Part shown: piece by piece, positions 8,476 through 16,355 of the stretch
Layout: each line of letters begins with the position of its first letter
Numbering within the stretch: the first letter of the stretch is position 1
DNA from: Actinomyces naeslundii
GTDB taxonomy: Bacteria; Actinomycetota; Actinomycetes; Actinomycetales; Actinomycetaceae
Assembly (NCBI RefSeq): GCF_001956585.1
Contig: NZ_MSRR01000009.1
Coordinates: forward strand, 124,001 to 188,000
Length of the DNA: 64,000 nt
Reading direction: 5' to 3'
Translations under genes and position numbers: made by a program
The notes under the pieces: model-generated
Told to the model about the DNA's origin: nothing
The model's input: the letters and a program-made list of their open reading frames with translations, nothing else
Databases searched by the model: none

Positions 8476-8543
8476 ACCCAAAGCTTCCGACAAGCTACAC
8501 ACAGCTCCAGAGAATGGGTTCCATCTACTCGAAGGAGCCCGCC

Positions 8544-9128
8544 ATGACCTACCCGCGAGACATCACAACCGAAGTCGAGGCAGCAGTGCTTGAACATGCG
8601 GATCGCCTCGCCGCTATCATCGGCAAGCACTGGCACCCCACGAACGACACCGATCGAGATGATGTCATGCTGCTCGTCGCAGATCTCCTGCGCGCGCACG
8701 CCGAAACAGGGATCGAGATGCAGACCTGGAGGGCAGCACTCGACGTCGTCATGGATCACCTTGCCGCAGAGCCAGAAGGTGCCGATCTACTCCACCGGCT
8801 CGGCAGACCTACCTGGTTCACCGTCATCGGCACCACTAAGAGCAGTCACCGAGAGGCCGTCGCCGTCATCCCCGGCCGGCGCCATCTAGAGACCGCCATC
8901 GGCGCCTGGGCAACTCAGGTCCAGGCGCCGACTGCAGCTGACGCTGTGAGCGCCGCTGTCAGCAAACACTTACAGCACACCTACCTGGCCGCCCCTACCG
9001 GTAACGACGCGCAGCCTCGCGAAGCTGTTCGGCGTACTGATAGATGTCTTCTAGACGATCGATCTGGTGACGAGTCTCGGTTTTATGCTCATCAAGCAGA
9101 CCAAGATACTTCTTGTTTTTCCCATTGA
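8544..9128 (+). CDS. Hypothetical protein, C-terminus probably rearranged
   Basis: The reading frame of 194 residues begins with a good ribosome site (GAAGGAG) and ATG at 8544. Residues 1-150 look like an ordinary soluble alpha-helical protein (TTEVEAAVLEHADRLAAIIGKHW). I do not recognise the family. After about residue 150 the frame runs antisense through the last 134 bp of the convergent HsdR-like gene and becomes charge-rich with no pattern. The natural C-terminus may therefore have been lost when the neighbouring AT-rich segment was inserted. It lies 68 bp after the HNH gene. Confidence 0.5.
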   Translation: MTYPRDITTEVEAAVLEHADRLAAIIGKHWHPTNDTDRDDVMLLVADLLRAHAETGIEMQTWRAALDVVMDHLAAEPEGADLLHRLGRPTWFTVIGTTKSSHREAVAVIPGRRHLETAIGAWATQVQAPTAADAVSAAVSKHLQHTYLAAPTGNDAQPREAVRRTDRCLLDDRSGDESRFYAHQADQDTSCFSH

Positions 9129-10074
9129 AGTGGAAGCGGCATATTGGTCTGCGATTAGAATCATCAACAAGAACGCCGAAATAGCTCTTGGTGTCGCGGT
9201 CAACGACCCGTTCCAGCGGAATTTCTGACACCACGATCGCACGAACAATCATGTATGCCTGCTTTTCTTCCTCGGTAGTAACAATTCCTGATTTCTTATC
9301 CTCGACCTCAACCTCACTCCGAGTGTTTTCTTCTTCACTTTCGGGAGAAGCGGAAACAGTCTCACCAAGTGCATTCTTAAGACGCTCATTAACCTGATCA
9401 GCAAGGAACTGCCTGCACGCCTTCTCGACAACCCCTTGAAAAAACTCCCTCATTTTCGCGGTAAGTGCACCGTCATACACCCGGCGGGCAAACAGCTGCA
9501 CAAAATCCGCATCCGGCTCACTGAAGGTCTTTGCAATCTCCGCCCTAGTAGAGGACACGTACTTGAGTTCCTCAGCCGCCGTTAACACCGAATCGAGATC
9601 AAATGTTGCTTTAGTTAACTTTTTCAATTCGGGAAGAATGTAACTATCTACATTTAGAAGATCCAGGCGAAGAAATGGCTTGGAATCCATGATGTTGGGC
9701 TTGTCCAGATCGGTGTAAAAATGCCAGCACCTCCCATTAGTCAAGACCCCAATCCTAGCATTAGATACGGAGAAGTATCGAACTAGCTGGCTAGCGTGTT
9801 CAAGCGACAGAGGTTCGCCAACCTTTTTAGCTTCAACAAGAATCTGTATGGTTTCCTTACGCTTGATGGCATAGTCAATTTTTTCAGCTTTCCGACTACC
9901 GACGTCGGCAACAAATTCCGGCACAACTTCATCTGGATCAAATACGTCATAGCCTAGAACACTCTGAATGAAAGGCATGATGATCGCATTTTTAGTGGCT
10001 TCTTCGGTCTCAAGCGAACCGGCGTAGTCTCGCACACGGTTTGCTATGTTGAGCAACGCATCTTCGAATGACAT
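8995..10074 (-). CDS. Orphan HsdR_N-like PD-(D/E)XK nuclease protein
   Basis: This 359-residue protein starts with the type I restriction enzyme R-protein N-terminal fold: TEEATKNAIIMPFIQSVLGYDVFDP, then E53, D67 (KIDYAI) and the catalytic E81-A-K83 (ILVEAKKVG). The signature Q and hydrophobic HASQLVRYFSVS follow. No helicase motor, HsdM or HsdS is present. The C-terminal third (RPICRFHFNGKNKKYLGLLDE) resembles a domain found in stand-alone HsdR_N proteins of phages and islands. The gene is clearly AT-richer than its surroundings, which indicates transfer. A role in DNA cleavage or phage defence is inferred. It overlaps the convergent 8544 gene by 134 bp. Confidence 0.75.
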   Translation of the reverse strand: MSFEDALLNIANRVRDYAGSLETEEATKNAIIMPFIQSVLGYDVFDPDEVVPEFVADVGSRKAEKIDYAIKRKETIQILVEAKKVGEPLSLEHASQLVRYFSVSNARIGVLTNGRCWHFYTDLDKPNIMDSKPFLRLDLLNVDSYILPELKKLTKATFDLDSVLTAAEELKYVSSTRAEIAKTFSEPDADFVQLFARRVYDGALTAKMREFFQGVVEKACRQFLADQVNERLKNALGETVSASPESEEENTRSEVEVEDKKSGIVTTEEEKQAYMIVRAIVVSEIPLERVVDRDTKSYFGVLVDDSNRRPICRFHFNGKNKKYLGLLDEHKTETRHQIDRLEDIYQYAEQLREAARRYR

Positions 10075-10533
10075 GAGTCCTCACTGACTGCCTCGGAACA
10101 ACGGCTTTGTCGGTTCGACATCATAGATCAACCACTTCCCGCTCTCTCACAACTTTCAACGCATAACTCGAAATTGTCGCCATACCGTTATTTACGTATA
10201 GAACTCGAGACAAGGGTCTAGTGTCACATTGAGAGCTCGCCATCAAAAGTGGCAGACCTTCTTTCAAACCAACCGAAAGTCCCACTCACTTTCAGTAACA
10301 TACCAACGCAGTATGCACATTTTATTCAAATCTAGCGGACACTCATCCAGTGGTGCTGCAGTCCAACGCGTTCTAACCTACAGAAGTTATCATAAGGGCA
10401 CTCCCAAGCAGACATACTCCAGTTGCGTCTCCACCGTATCTACCAGTGCGCAACCGAAATTTCATCTCCTCCCCTGAGAGACTTAAGGCACTCGGAATTT
10501 CAATACGATCACTCCACGGTCAATCGCTTTTTT
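10075..10533. other. AT-rich intergenic stretch without a supportable gene
   Basis: These 459 bases separate the HsdR-like gene start from the end of the first Excalibur gene. Base composition is far below the window average. The one plus-strand frame (10229-10477) has no ribosome site and no recognisable protein features. The part near 10190-10220 contains AT-rich hexamers (TATAC, TAACGG) that may belong to the promoter of the HsdR-like gene, but I cannot fix a promoter. Confidence 0.4.
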
Positions 10534-11088
10534 CTACTCACAAGCGATGCCGTCGTTATCGCGGTCCAGCTCACGCCGGTAACCGGACTGCCCTCGATAG
10601 AGCGGCGCCACACCGGCATCGCGAGCCGCCTTGCAGTTGCGGTAGTAGACACCGCTCGAGTCGGCTTCCGACCGAGTCGGTTCCTCACCTGTGCCAGACG
10701 AGGTACCACCTCCGGAATTTTCTTCACTCGTCTCCGGCGTCGGCTCCGACACCGGCGCAGCGGGAACCGTCGCCGGTGGAGCGGGAGCCTCAGTCGCTGG
10801 CACCGGTGACGGTGAATAAACAACTGTTGGCACTGGCGACGGGCTGTAGACAACCGTGGGAACAGGGGTTGGTGAGTACACCACAGTGGGCGTCGACGCC
10901 GCCGTCGGCTGGGACGGAGCATCGTCCGACGCGCCAGCAGCGCCAAGCCCAGCCCCAAGAACAAACGTCACAACATAGGGGACAAATCTCCTCAAATTCG
11001 TCCGACGCCTCGGCATCGGACTGTAGTATTGGCTGGGACCAACATAGGAATATGCTGACGAATATGGAGGAGAAGGGGGTACGCTCAT
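10534..11088 (-). CDS. Excalibur domain surface protein 1
   Basis: This 184-residue protein has a Tyr/Pro-rich N-terminus, one membrane or signal helix (about residues 33-52), a linker with three copies of a PTVVYSPxPVP unit (about residues 67-97), and a C-terminal Excalibur domain (YYRNCKAARDAGVAPLYRG ending DRDNDGIACE). The DxDxDGxxCE core is a calcium-binding-type motif found on extracellular bacterial proteins. It is probably displayed outside the cell by the helix, with the Pro-rich spacer reaching through the wall. It is the first of three consecutive Excalibur genes on the same strand. Ligand unknown. Confidence 0.82.
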   Translation of the reverse strand: MSVPPSPPYSSAYSYVGPSQYYSPMPRRRTNLRRFVPYVVTFVLGAGLGAAGASDDAPSQPTAASTPTVVYSPTPVPTVVYSPSPVPTVVYSPSPVPATEAPAPPATVPAAPVSEPTPETSEENSGGGTSSGTGEEPTRSEADSSGVYYRNCKAARDAGVAPLYRGQSGYRRELDRDNDGIACE

Positions 11089-11333
11089 GATGCCTCAGGT
11101 CGCAAGAAAGGATCATTACGGCTAGTCGAGAAGATTAAAGCACCTCGACGAATCCAGCGTCCTGAAATTTCGGAAAATGAAATCATACCGCAACCTACAG
11201 TTGTCTCCAGAAGTACAAAGACGACTTAGCCACTGAAGCTCATTCCCTTTGTACCCCTCTGGCTACTGCGGGTTTAACGCATCCCGATACTCCTGCCCAC
11301 TCGGTCCACTTCCGCTCACTCCGTGCCATCTCA

Positions 11334-11350
11334 GCTCACGTGACGTGAGC
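11334..11350. repeat. Perfect short palindrome
   Basis: GCTCACG at 11334-11340 and CGTGAGC at 11344-11350 form a perfect 7-bp inverted repeat with a 3-base centre. It lies in the 409-base gap between two Excalibur genes and may be an operator or part of a remnant element. Confidence 0.35.
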
Positions 11351-11395
11351 GAACGTCGTGCTCCTTATACAAGATCCCACAGACCGTCCAACCGA

Positions 11396-11439
11396 ATGTG
11401 CTTCGTTCGCAGCACGTAGACGCTACGAACGAAGCACAT
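11396..11439. terminator. Strong 18-bp hairpin between Excalibur genes
   Basis: The arms at 11396-11413 (starts ATGTGCTTCGTTCG) and 11422-11439 pair at 17 of 18 positions around an 8-base loop. There is no T-run on either side, so a classical intrinsic terminator is uncertain. It lies 57 bp downstream of the stop codon of the second Excalibur gene, which fits a transcription end or mRNA-stabilising hairpin. Confidence 0.45.
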
Positions 11440-11497
11440 GGAACTGGTGGACGACTCTGCAGCGTCCCCGTTCTAGACGGCAGGCGTCAACGGAGCC

Positions 11498-12076
11498 TTA
11501 CTTGATCTCGCAGGCGACGCCATCCTTGTCTCGATCCAGGTCCTCGCGATACCCGGGATCACCTCGGTACAAGGGAGCAGCGCCTGCTGCCTTCGCAGCC
11601 TTGCAGTTGGGGTAGTACGTGCTCTCCTGCTTCGGCTCCGGAGCGGGTGCGGGAGCCGCCCCACCACCGCCACCCTGCGTATCCGCCTCCGGCGTCGGCT
11701 CGGGCTCCTGCGTCTCAGGCGGCGTCGAGGGCTCGGGGGTCGGGGCCTGCGTCGTCGGGCTCGGTGACGGCGTGGGCGTCGGCGTAGGCGTCGGGGCGGG
11801 ACTCGGCGTCGGGGTCGGAGCGGGGGACGGAGTCGGAGTAGGAGACGGCGACACCGAAGCAGTCGCCGTCGGCGAGGGTGCCGGTACCGGCGAGTCCACA
11901 TCGTCAGCCGACGACGGGACCCCGCACCCGGCCAGTCCGGCGCAGACCGCGATGGCAAGGGCCGCAGACACTGACCTCACCGTCACCTTCTGGCAACGGG
12001 ACATCGGAGTTGCCGCCCGACCAGCACCGGCGTGGAACGATCGCAAAGAGACGAAGTGGACAGGGAAATTCTTCAT
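11498..12076 (-). CDS. Excalibur domain lipoprotein 2
   Basis: The 192-residue product has a lipoprotein-type signal ending in the lipobox LAGC, a long low-complexity linker rich in Pro, Thr, Ser and Ala (PTPTPSPAPTPTPSPAP), and a C-terminal Excalibur domain (YYPNCKAAKAAGAAPLYRG ... DRDKDGVACEIK). It should be lipid-anchored with the domain exposed beyond the wall. The leader cgaggctctc before the ATG is shared with the third Excalibur gene, which supports this start, although an internal ATG (MSRCQK) would give a more normal signal peptide. Its C-terminal domain is almost identical to its neighbours, so tandem duplication is likely. Confidence 0.82.
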   Translation of the reverse strand: MKNFPVHFVSLRSFHAGAGRAATPMSRCQKVTVRSVSAALAIAVCAGLAGCGVPSSADDVDSPVPAPSPTATASVSPSPTPTPSPAPTPTPSPAPTPTPTPTPSPSPTTQAPTPEPSTPPETQEPEPTPEADTQGGGGGAAPAPAPEPKQESTYYPNCKAAKAAGAAPLYRGDPGYREDLDRDKDGVACEIK

Positions 12077-12220
12077 GAGAGCCTCGAAAAGGAAAAGTGA
12101 AAGACAATGTGTTGCGCTACGTCAAGCCGCATAGCACTCGACGCAGCATGACGGGACACGCGAAGATGAGATCTGGAGCAGCGAGAGCCGGCATTGGCTT
12201 GCCGCAGCAATAGTCAGGCC

Positions 12221-12730
12221 TTACTTATTTTGATCGCAGGCGATGCCGTCCTTATCCCGATCCAGCTCGGGCCGGTAGCCAGGGTCACCCTTGTACATCG
12301 GTGCAGCCCCGGCAGCCTTGGCGTCGTCACAGTTGGCGTAGAACTCCTTCTGAGGCTCAGGCTCGGGGGTCGCCCCCTCCTCGGAGCTCTCCCCGGAACC
12401 CGAGTCACCGCCACCGAACCAGCCGCTCCGGCCAGACGAGTCGTCCGTCGGCTCCGCAGCGGGCTCCTCAGCAGGCGCCTCCTCGGAGTCAGCGGAGCCA
12501 TCGCTGCCGGAGTCCTGCTGCGACTCGGCCGGCGCAGTCGAAGACGGAGCATCACTGCTAGTGCTGGCGGTGTCGTCACAGCCGGCGAGCCCGACGCCAA
12601 GAACCAGGGCGAGGAGCACGGGAGCCGAGGTCCTCAACAGCCCCCGCCGCTTCGACGTCGAGGAAGACACTGATGAAACAGACGAACGGGAAAATATGGG
12701 AGGAATAGGGGACAAAAAGGGCGCGTTCAC
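12221..12730 (-). CDS. Excalibur domain lipoprotein 3
   Basis: This 169-residue protein begins at a GTG after the same cgaggctctc leader as the previous gene. The signal peptide (LLALVLGVGLAGC) ends in an LAGC lipobox. A Ser/Glu/Asp/Gly-rich acidic linker of ~80 residues leads to a C-terminal Excalibur domain (FYANCDDAKAAGAAPMYKG ... DRDKDGIACDQNK). The acidic linker differs from the Pro/Thr linkers of the other two copies, so the spacers evolve faster than the domain. Surface lipoprotein; ligand and role unknown. Confidence 0.82.
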   Translation of the reverse strand: MNAPFLSPIPPIFSRSSVSSVSSSTSKRRGLLRTSAPVLLALVLGVGLAGCDDTASTSSDAPSSTAPAESQQDSGSDGSADSEEAPAEEPAAEPTDDSSGRSGWFGGGDSGSGESSEEGATPEPEPQKEFYANCDDAKAAGAAPMYKGDPGYRPELDRDKDGIACDQNK

Positions 12731-12985
12731 GAGAGCCTCGAGTCAGGAGAAGGGATGGTGGGCGGCTAGCCGATAGAATTGAAGCACTCCAGGGGCAGTA
12801 ATAACTCACGCAGCCATAAAATGCAATCGCATTGATACACACATTTTTCACTGTCACTGGGAGTAGAAATTGAAATGCGACTGCTTGACAATTGTCCCTT
12901 ATTTTTACGCTTAGTGCGCAGTCTTCCAACCCCACGACAGCCGACCACACATGCGCTCAGGCAGCTCAGCAAGGCTTAGGGAGTC
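12731..12985. other. AT-rich intergenic region
   Basis: This region, AT-rich compared with its surroundings, lies between the divergent Excalibur 3 gene and the CPBP gene. I see no coding frame with a ribosome site. It contains the promoter region for the Excalibur gene, and the regulatory site B starts at its right edge. Confidence 0.4.
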
Positions 12986-13046
12986 GAACCGGAGTCTGAC
13001 GAACCAGGGTCTGAGGGGCACACCGAGACTCAGCCGCCGGGGCGAT
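12986..13046 (+). promoter_or_regulatory. Tandem direct-repeat regulatory site B upstream of CPBP gene
   Basis: Units GAACCGGAGTCTGAC (from 12986) and GAACCAGGGTCTGAG (from 13001) repeat with a 15-bp period, almost identical to site A at 4930. CGATGTG begins at 13043, 27 bases after the 13016 end of the site, the same spacing as in site A. The ATG of the CPBP gene is 66 bases beyond the site, against 64 for site A. The conserved geometry suggests a shared activator-dependent promoter. Confidence 0.6.
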
Positions 13047-13081
13047 GTGACTCATGGGCCGGCCGCCGCACACTTCCGGCC

Positions 13082-13867
13082 ATGAGCACTTCCCGCACGT
13101 CCCTGCCCCAGCAGACGCCGACCATCTCCGGAGCACCGGATCCTGCGCCGTCGGACTCCGCTCCGGTCTCGACTCCGACCGCGAGCACCCACCCCGACCG
13201 ACTGAGCACCGTCACACTGGTCATCTTCACAAGCGTCTACGCCTTCTTCTTCCCCCTCCACCTCGGCCACTTTCTCATCCCCGGGGACGCCGGCCCCGCA
13301 ACCGGCCTCGCGCTCTACATCGCTCTCTTCGCCGTCGGCTGCGTCGCCTTCCGCCACCCGCTGGCCCGGGCCGCCCGTCAGGTAGCGGCCCGTAAGCGGC
13401 GGGCCGTCCTCACTCTCATCGTGGGCGGACTCGCCACCTTGGTCATCGAGCTCGTCGGCGGCCTGGCGTCCTCGGCCCTGCTCAACCTCGCCGGCCTGTC
13501 CGGAGCAACCCTGCAGAATGACACCAGCGTTGGCGAAGCCACGCGGATGTTCCCGCCGATCATCATCGTCGTCGTGCTCGGGATCGTGGGGCCGATTGTG
13601 GAGGAGATGTTCTTCCGCCAGCTCCTCATTGGGCTCATCGAGCGTTTCGCGCCGACCTGGGTGGCTGTTGTCGTCTCCAGCGTCCTGTTCGGTGCGCTGC
13701 ACATGCACTCGTTCGCGCTCTCCGAGGTACTGAGCGTCATCCCGCACGCCTTCTTCGGGCTCAGCTGCGGGCTGCTCTATGTCAAGGCCGACCGCAACCT
13801 GCTCTACCCGGCGAGCATCCACTGCCTCAACAACCTCAGCGCCTTCCTGACCCTCCTCCTGCACTGA
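13082..13867 (+). CDS. CPBP family intramembrane metalloprotease
   Basis: The 261-residue membrane protein carries the CPBP (CAAX protease and bacteriocin-processing, Abi) motifs: IVEEMFFR near residue 176 (paired glutamates), FGALHMHS near 203 (metal histidine) and SIHCLNN near 249. About eight hydrophobic helices are present. Family members are glutamic-type intramembrane proteases, often giving self-immunity to bacteriocins or processing peptides. The preceding site B ties it to the two-component/ABC operon at 3-7 kb. It is monocistronic here; an ArsR-type gene with its own promoter follows. Confidence 0.88.
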   Translation: MSTSRTSLPQQTPTISGAPDPAPSDSAPVSTPTASTHPDRLSTVTLVIFTSVYAFFFPLHLGHFLIPGDAGPATGLALYIALFAVGCVAFRHPLARAARQVAARKRRAVLTLIVGGLATLVIELVGGLASSALLNLAGLSGATLQNDTSVGEATRMFPPIIIVVVLGIVGPIVEEMFFRQLLIGLIERFAPTWVAVVVSSVLFGALHMHSFALSEVLSVIPHAFFGLSCGLLYVKADRNLLYPASIHCLNNLSAFLTLLLH

Positions 13868-13938
13868 CCGCATCACACTCACCTTCCGCTCCGGGCCCGT
13901 TCCGGCTCGTTCAACGCGCGGGCCGACGGCGCCCGGAG

Positions 13939-13968
13939 TACTATTTCGGTATGTCGCGAAATACCGAA
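13939..13968 (+). promoter_or_regulatory. ArsR-gene promoter and overlapping operator
   Basis: A -10-like hexamer TACTAT at 13939-13944 ends six bases before the ATG at 13951, so the mRNA is probably leaderless. An inverted repeat, TTCGGTAT at 13945-13952 and ATACCGAA at 13961-13968, covers the transcription start and the start codon. A repressor bound here would block initiation, as expected for autoregulation by the encoded ArsR protein. Confidence 0.6.
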
Positions 13969-14277
13969 TCAGGAGTCTTCGCCGCCCTGGGGCACCCCAC
14001 ACGGCGCGCGATCCTGGCTTTCCTGCGCGATCACGACTACGTCAGGGTCGGCGAGATCGCCAACGCCGTCGGCGTCTCAGGATCAACCCTGTCGGGCCAC
14101 CTGCGCACGCTGCGCGAGGCCGAGCTGGTCGACACCCGTCGCCGCGGCACCGAGATCCAGTACCGCGTCAACCTCACCCTCATTGACGAGGCCATGCTGC
14201 TGCTCGCCTCCCTGGGCGGCACGCTCAAAGCCCCCGATCCCACCGTCCGCCTCGCTCAGGAAAGGAGAGAACCATGA
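13951..14277 (+). CDS. ArsR-family autorepressor (SdpR-like)
   Basis: The 108-residue winged-helix protein opens with FAALGHPTRRAILAFLRD and has the recognition helix VSGSTLSGHLRTLREAELV followed by the RRGTEIQYRVN wing. These are ArsR/SdpR hallmarks. It lacks the CxC metal-binding pair of arsenic or metal sensors, so it is not a metal sensor by sequence. An inverted repeat covers its own start codon. It overlaps the next gene by four bases (ATGA). The pairing with an SdpI-like membrane protein matches the Bacillus SdpR-SdpI signalling-immunity pair. Confidence 0.85.
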   Translation: MSRNTESGVFAALGHPTRRAILAFLRDHDYVRVGEIANAVGVSGSTLSGHLRTLREAELVDTRRRGTEIQYRVNLTLIDEAMLLLASLGGTLKAPDPTVRLAQERREP

Positions 14278-14981
14278 CAACCGAGAACCGCCCAACTCGT
14301 TTTCCCGCCGGAGTTGTTATCGCTGCGGCGATCGCCCTGGCCTTCATGATCGCCTGGAGCGCCGTGCACTGGCCGGAGATGGCGCCCACCATCGTCACAC
14401 GGGAGGCCGGCGGCAGCCACGGCGCGAGCATCATCCCCCGAGGCTTTAGCGCGTCGGCAATGCCGGTGACCCTCGTGCTGGTCTCCTCGCTGATGGCGAT
14501 CAGCCCCTGGGTGAACGCGAAGTTCTCCTCCCTCACCGGCATGCCAATGCCCCGCTACGACCGCAGTGCCGCACGGGTCCGCACCGCGACGCAGGCCGGG
14601 CTTTGCCTAGTGATGTGCGCCGTGCACGTCTTCGTCGTCGGCCTCCACACGGGCTCCGAGACCTCCGCGCTCACGCTGGTGGCGATGAGCCTGGGCGCCC
14701 TGCTGGTCCTTCTGGGCATCTACCTCCCCATCGCGCAGTCCGACGTCGAGACGAATGACTCCTGGCTCAATGCCCTCATCGTCGCTCAACGCTCGATGAG
14801 CCGCAGCGCGGGCATCTCGATGGTCGTCGTCGGCCTGGCCACGATTGCGGGCACCACCGCCAGCCCGTGGCTGGGTCTGGCGATCGGAGGCAGCGGAGCG
14901 GTAGCCATCACCGTGACCCTTCTGGTCGCCTCCCTGGTCAGGGCCATGCGTTTGAGCAGGCCACGGCACCGCCACCCGTAA
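14274..14981 (+). CDS. SdpI-like membrane protein
   Basis: This is a 235-residue protein with five or six hydrophobic helices. An outward segment after the first helix (AVHWPEMAPTIVTREAGGSHG) recalls the DUF1648 part of SdpI-type proteins. It is coupled to the ArsR gene by an ATGA overlap. In Bacillus, SdpI gives immunity to a killing peptide and can sequester its SdpR repressor at the membrane. A similar sensor-plus-immunity role is inferred here from gene order and topology; sequence alone does not prove it. Confidence 0.6.
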   Translation: MTTENRPTRFPAGVVIAAAIALAFMIAWSAVHWPEMAPTIVTREAGGSHGASIIPRGFSASAMPVTLVLVSSLMAISPWVNAKFSSLTGMPMPRYDRSAARVRTATQAGLCLVMCAVHVFVVGLHTGSETSALTLVAMSLGALLVLLGIYLPIAQSDVETNDSWLNALIVAQRSMSRSAGISMVVVGLATIAGTTASPWLGLAIGGSGAVAITVTLLVASLVRAMRLSRPRHRHP

Positions 14982-15320
14982 GCCGCAGTCACATATCTGC
15001 AGGGTCGACGCACCCACCGAGATGTCCCGGAGGGTTCGCATGTTGCAACGACATAAGCAATAGCCTCAACACAACCACAACATCCCCTCGTGTTGTCTGA
15101 TGTCCACAGGACGGCGCACACCCGCCCACCTGGCCAAGGAAAGACAGAAGAAGCAGGAAGGGAGGAGGCACAGAGCAACGACAAGAACACCTCGGGAGAC
15201 ATCATCCATAACGTCGGGCGGCGGCCAGTAAGGCTGCCTAAGGACTGGTCACCGCCCGAAGGGCCGGTACCCGACCGGCCATTCCACCGCGGGGGAGACG
15301 GCACGTGCTTCAATCGAGGC
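14982..15320. other. Intergenic region before the nitroreductase gene
   Basis: The 339 bases contain an 8-bp palindrome GTTGCAAC (15042-15049), an inverted pair CAACAC/GTGTTG near 15068-15095 and a hairpin with 7-bp arms at 15262-15268 and 15274-15280 (GGCCGGT, loop acccg). A hexamer TTCAAT ends six bases before the ATG at 15321. No coding frame with features is visible. The palindromes may be regulator sites, but nothing identifies the regulator. Confidence 0.35.
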
Positions 15321-15959
15321 ATGGCAGTCGTCTCCCCCGTTCCGGTTCCGGGCCCCGTGCCCGGCGAGTCCATCCTGACCGAGTCCGACGCCTCGCTGCT
15401 GTTCAGCGGGGCACGCACCGCCTACACCTTCACCGACGAACCGGTGACGGACGCCCAGCTGCGGGCAATCCACGAGCTGGCCAAGTGGGCGCCGACGGCG
15501 GTCAACGCCCAGCCGTTGCGGGTGGCGGCCGTGCAGTCCCCCGCCGCCCGGGAGCGGTTACTGCCCTGTCTTCCTCGCGGCAATCGCGAGCAGGCCGCGG
15601 GGGCGCCTCTCACACTCGTCTGCGCAGCCGACCGCTCCTTCGCCGAGTCCTTGCCGCGGCTGCACCCGCGCGGCGAGCGCTACCAGCAGCTGCTGGAGGA
15701 GGGCGGGCCGGACATGCGGGCACGGTGGGCGCGCGCCTCAGCACTGGTTCAGACGGCCTACGTCATCCAGGCGATTCGCGCCGTCGGGCTGGCAGCCGGC
15801 CCCATGAACGGCGATGACGCCGAGGCGTTGGCGGCCGAGTTCTTCGCCGCTCACGACGTGGAGGTGCTGCTGGTCATCAACGTCGGTCACCCGGGGCCGG
15901 ACGCCTACCAGGAGCGAAACCCGCGCCTGCCCTTCGAGGAGGTCTATCGGGTGCTATGA
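15321..15959 (+). CDS. Nitroreductase family protein (RutE/HadB-like)
   Basis: The 212-residue protein matches the FMN-dependent nitroreductase family closest to malonic semialdehyde reductase RutE: FTDEPVTDAQLRAIHELAKWAPTAVNAQPLR holds the FMN-phosphate contacts, and NVGHPGPDAYQERNPRLPFEEV is the characteristic C-terminus. It probably reduces a small carbonyl, nitro or quinone substrate with NAD(P)H in the cytoplasm. No rut or uracil genes are adjacent, so the substrate is unknown. I place the start at 15321; longer readings add a segment without features. Its last six bases overlap the convergent PIN gene. Confidence 0.82.
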   Translation: MAVVSPVPVPGPVPGESILTESDASLLFSGARTAYTFTDEPVTDAQLRAIHELAKWAPTAVNAQPLRVAAVQSPAARERLLPCLPRGNREQAAGAPLTLVCAADRSFAESLPRLHPRGERYQQLLEEGGPDMRARWARASALVQTAYVIQAIRAVGLAAGPMNGDDAEALAAEFFAAHDVEVLLVINVGHPGPDAYQERNPRLPFEEVYRVL

Positions 15960-16355
15960 GCCCAATGGGTCGATCACACCCAGCCCCCGGGCCCGAGCGG
16001 CACCGGCCAGGCGGGCGTCGTGAGTCAGAACCGTGACAGGGTGACGAGGGGCGTCCAGCAGTGTCGCGGTGGCCAGGTGAATGGCGTCGAGAGACTTGAG
16101 CTCACCGGTCAGGGCGCTGGCGCGCTCAATGACGTCCGGACCGATCTCGATGACCTCCACTCCCGCGATGAACTCATCGACCACACGGACGTCGAAGTGA
16201 TCGCGATGCGCTGCCCGCGCCATTTCCACCTTGAGAAGGCAGGAGGAGGCCAGCCCCTCCTTCACGCGGGCATCCATGATGAGCCGCGCAGCCTCATCGG
16301 CTCCGGGCTGGCCGAGGAGTGCGAGCAGCGCCACTGAGGTGTCGAGGTAGATCAC
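15954..16355 (-). CDS. PIN-domain toxin (VapC-like)
   Basis: The 133-residue PIN domain has the acidic catalytic set D5 (MIYLDTSV), an internal glutamate (KVEMARA), D near residue 91 (SLDAIHLATA) and D near 114 (LTHDARLA). Such proteins are metal-dependent RNases that act as toxins. The ATG overlaps the 3' end of the upstream antitoxin gene by four bases, the usual order and coupling for type II toxin-antitoxin operons. The 3' end just overlaps the convergent nitroreductase gene. Confidence 0.88.
   Translation of the reverse strand: MIYLDTSVALLALLGQPGADEAARLIMDARVKEGLASSCLLKVEMARAAHRDHFDVRVVDEFIAGVEVIEIGPDVIERASALTGELKSLDAIHLATATLLDAPRHPVTVLTHDARLAGAARARGLGVIDPLGS

Noticed and set aside
10229-10477. 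82-codon plus-strand frame in AT-rich gap
   Set aside because: No ribosome site, no homology that I recognise and biased Ser/Thr/Gln content expected by chance.
10800-10900. Short tandem repeats that look array-like (CRISPR?)
   Set aside because: They are in-frame codon repeats for the PTVVYSPxPVP units of the Excalibur protein; there are no variable spacers of fixed length and no cas gene.
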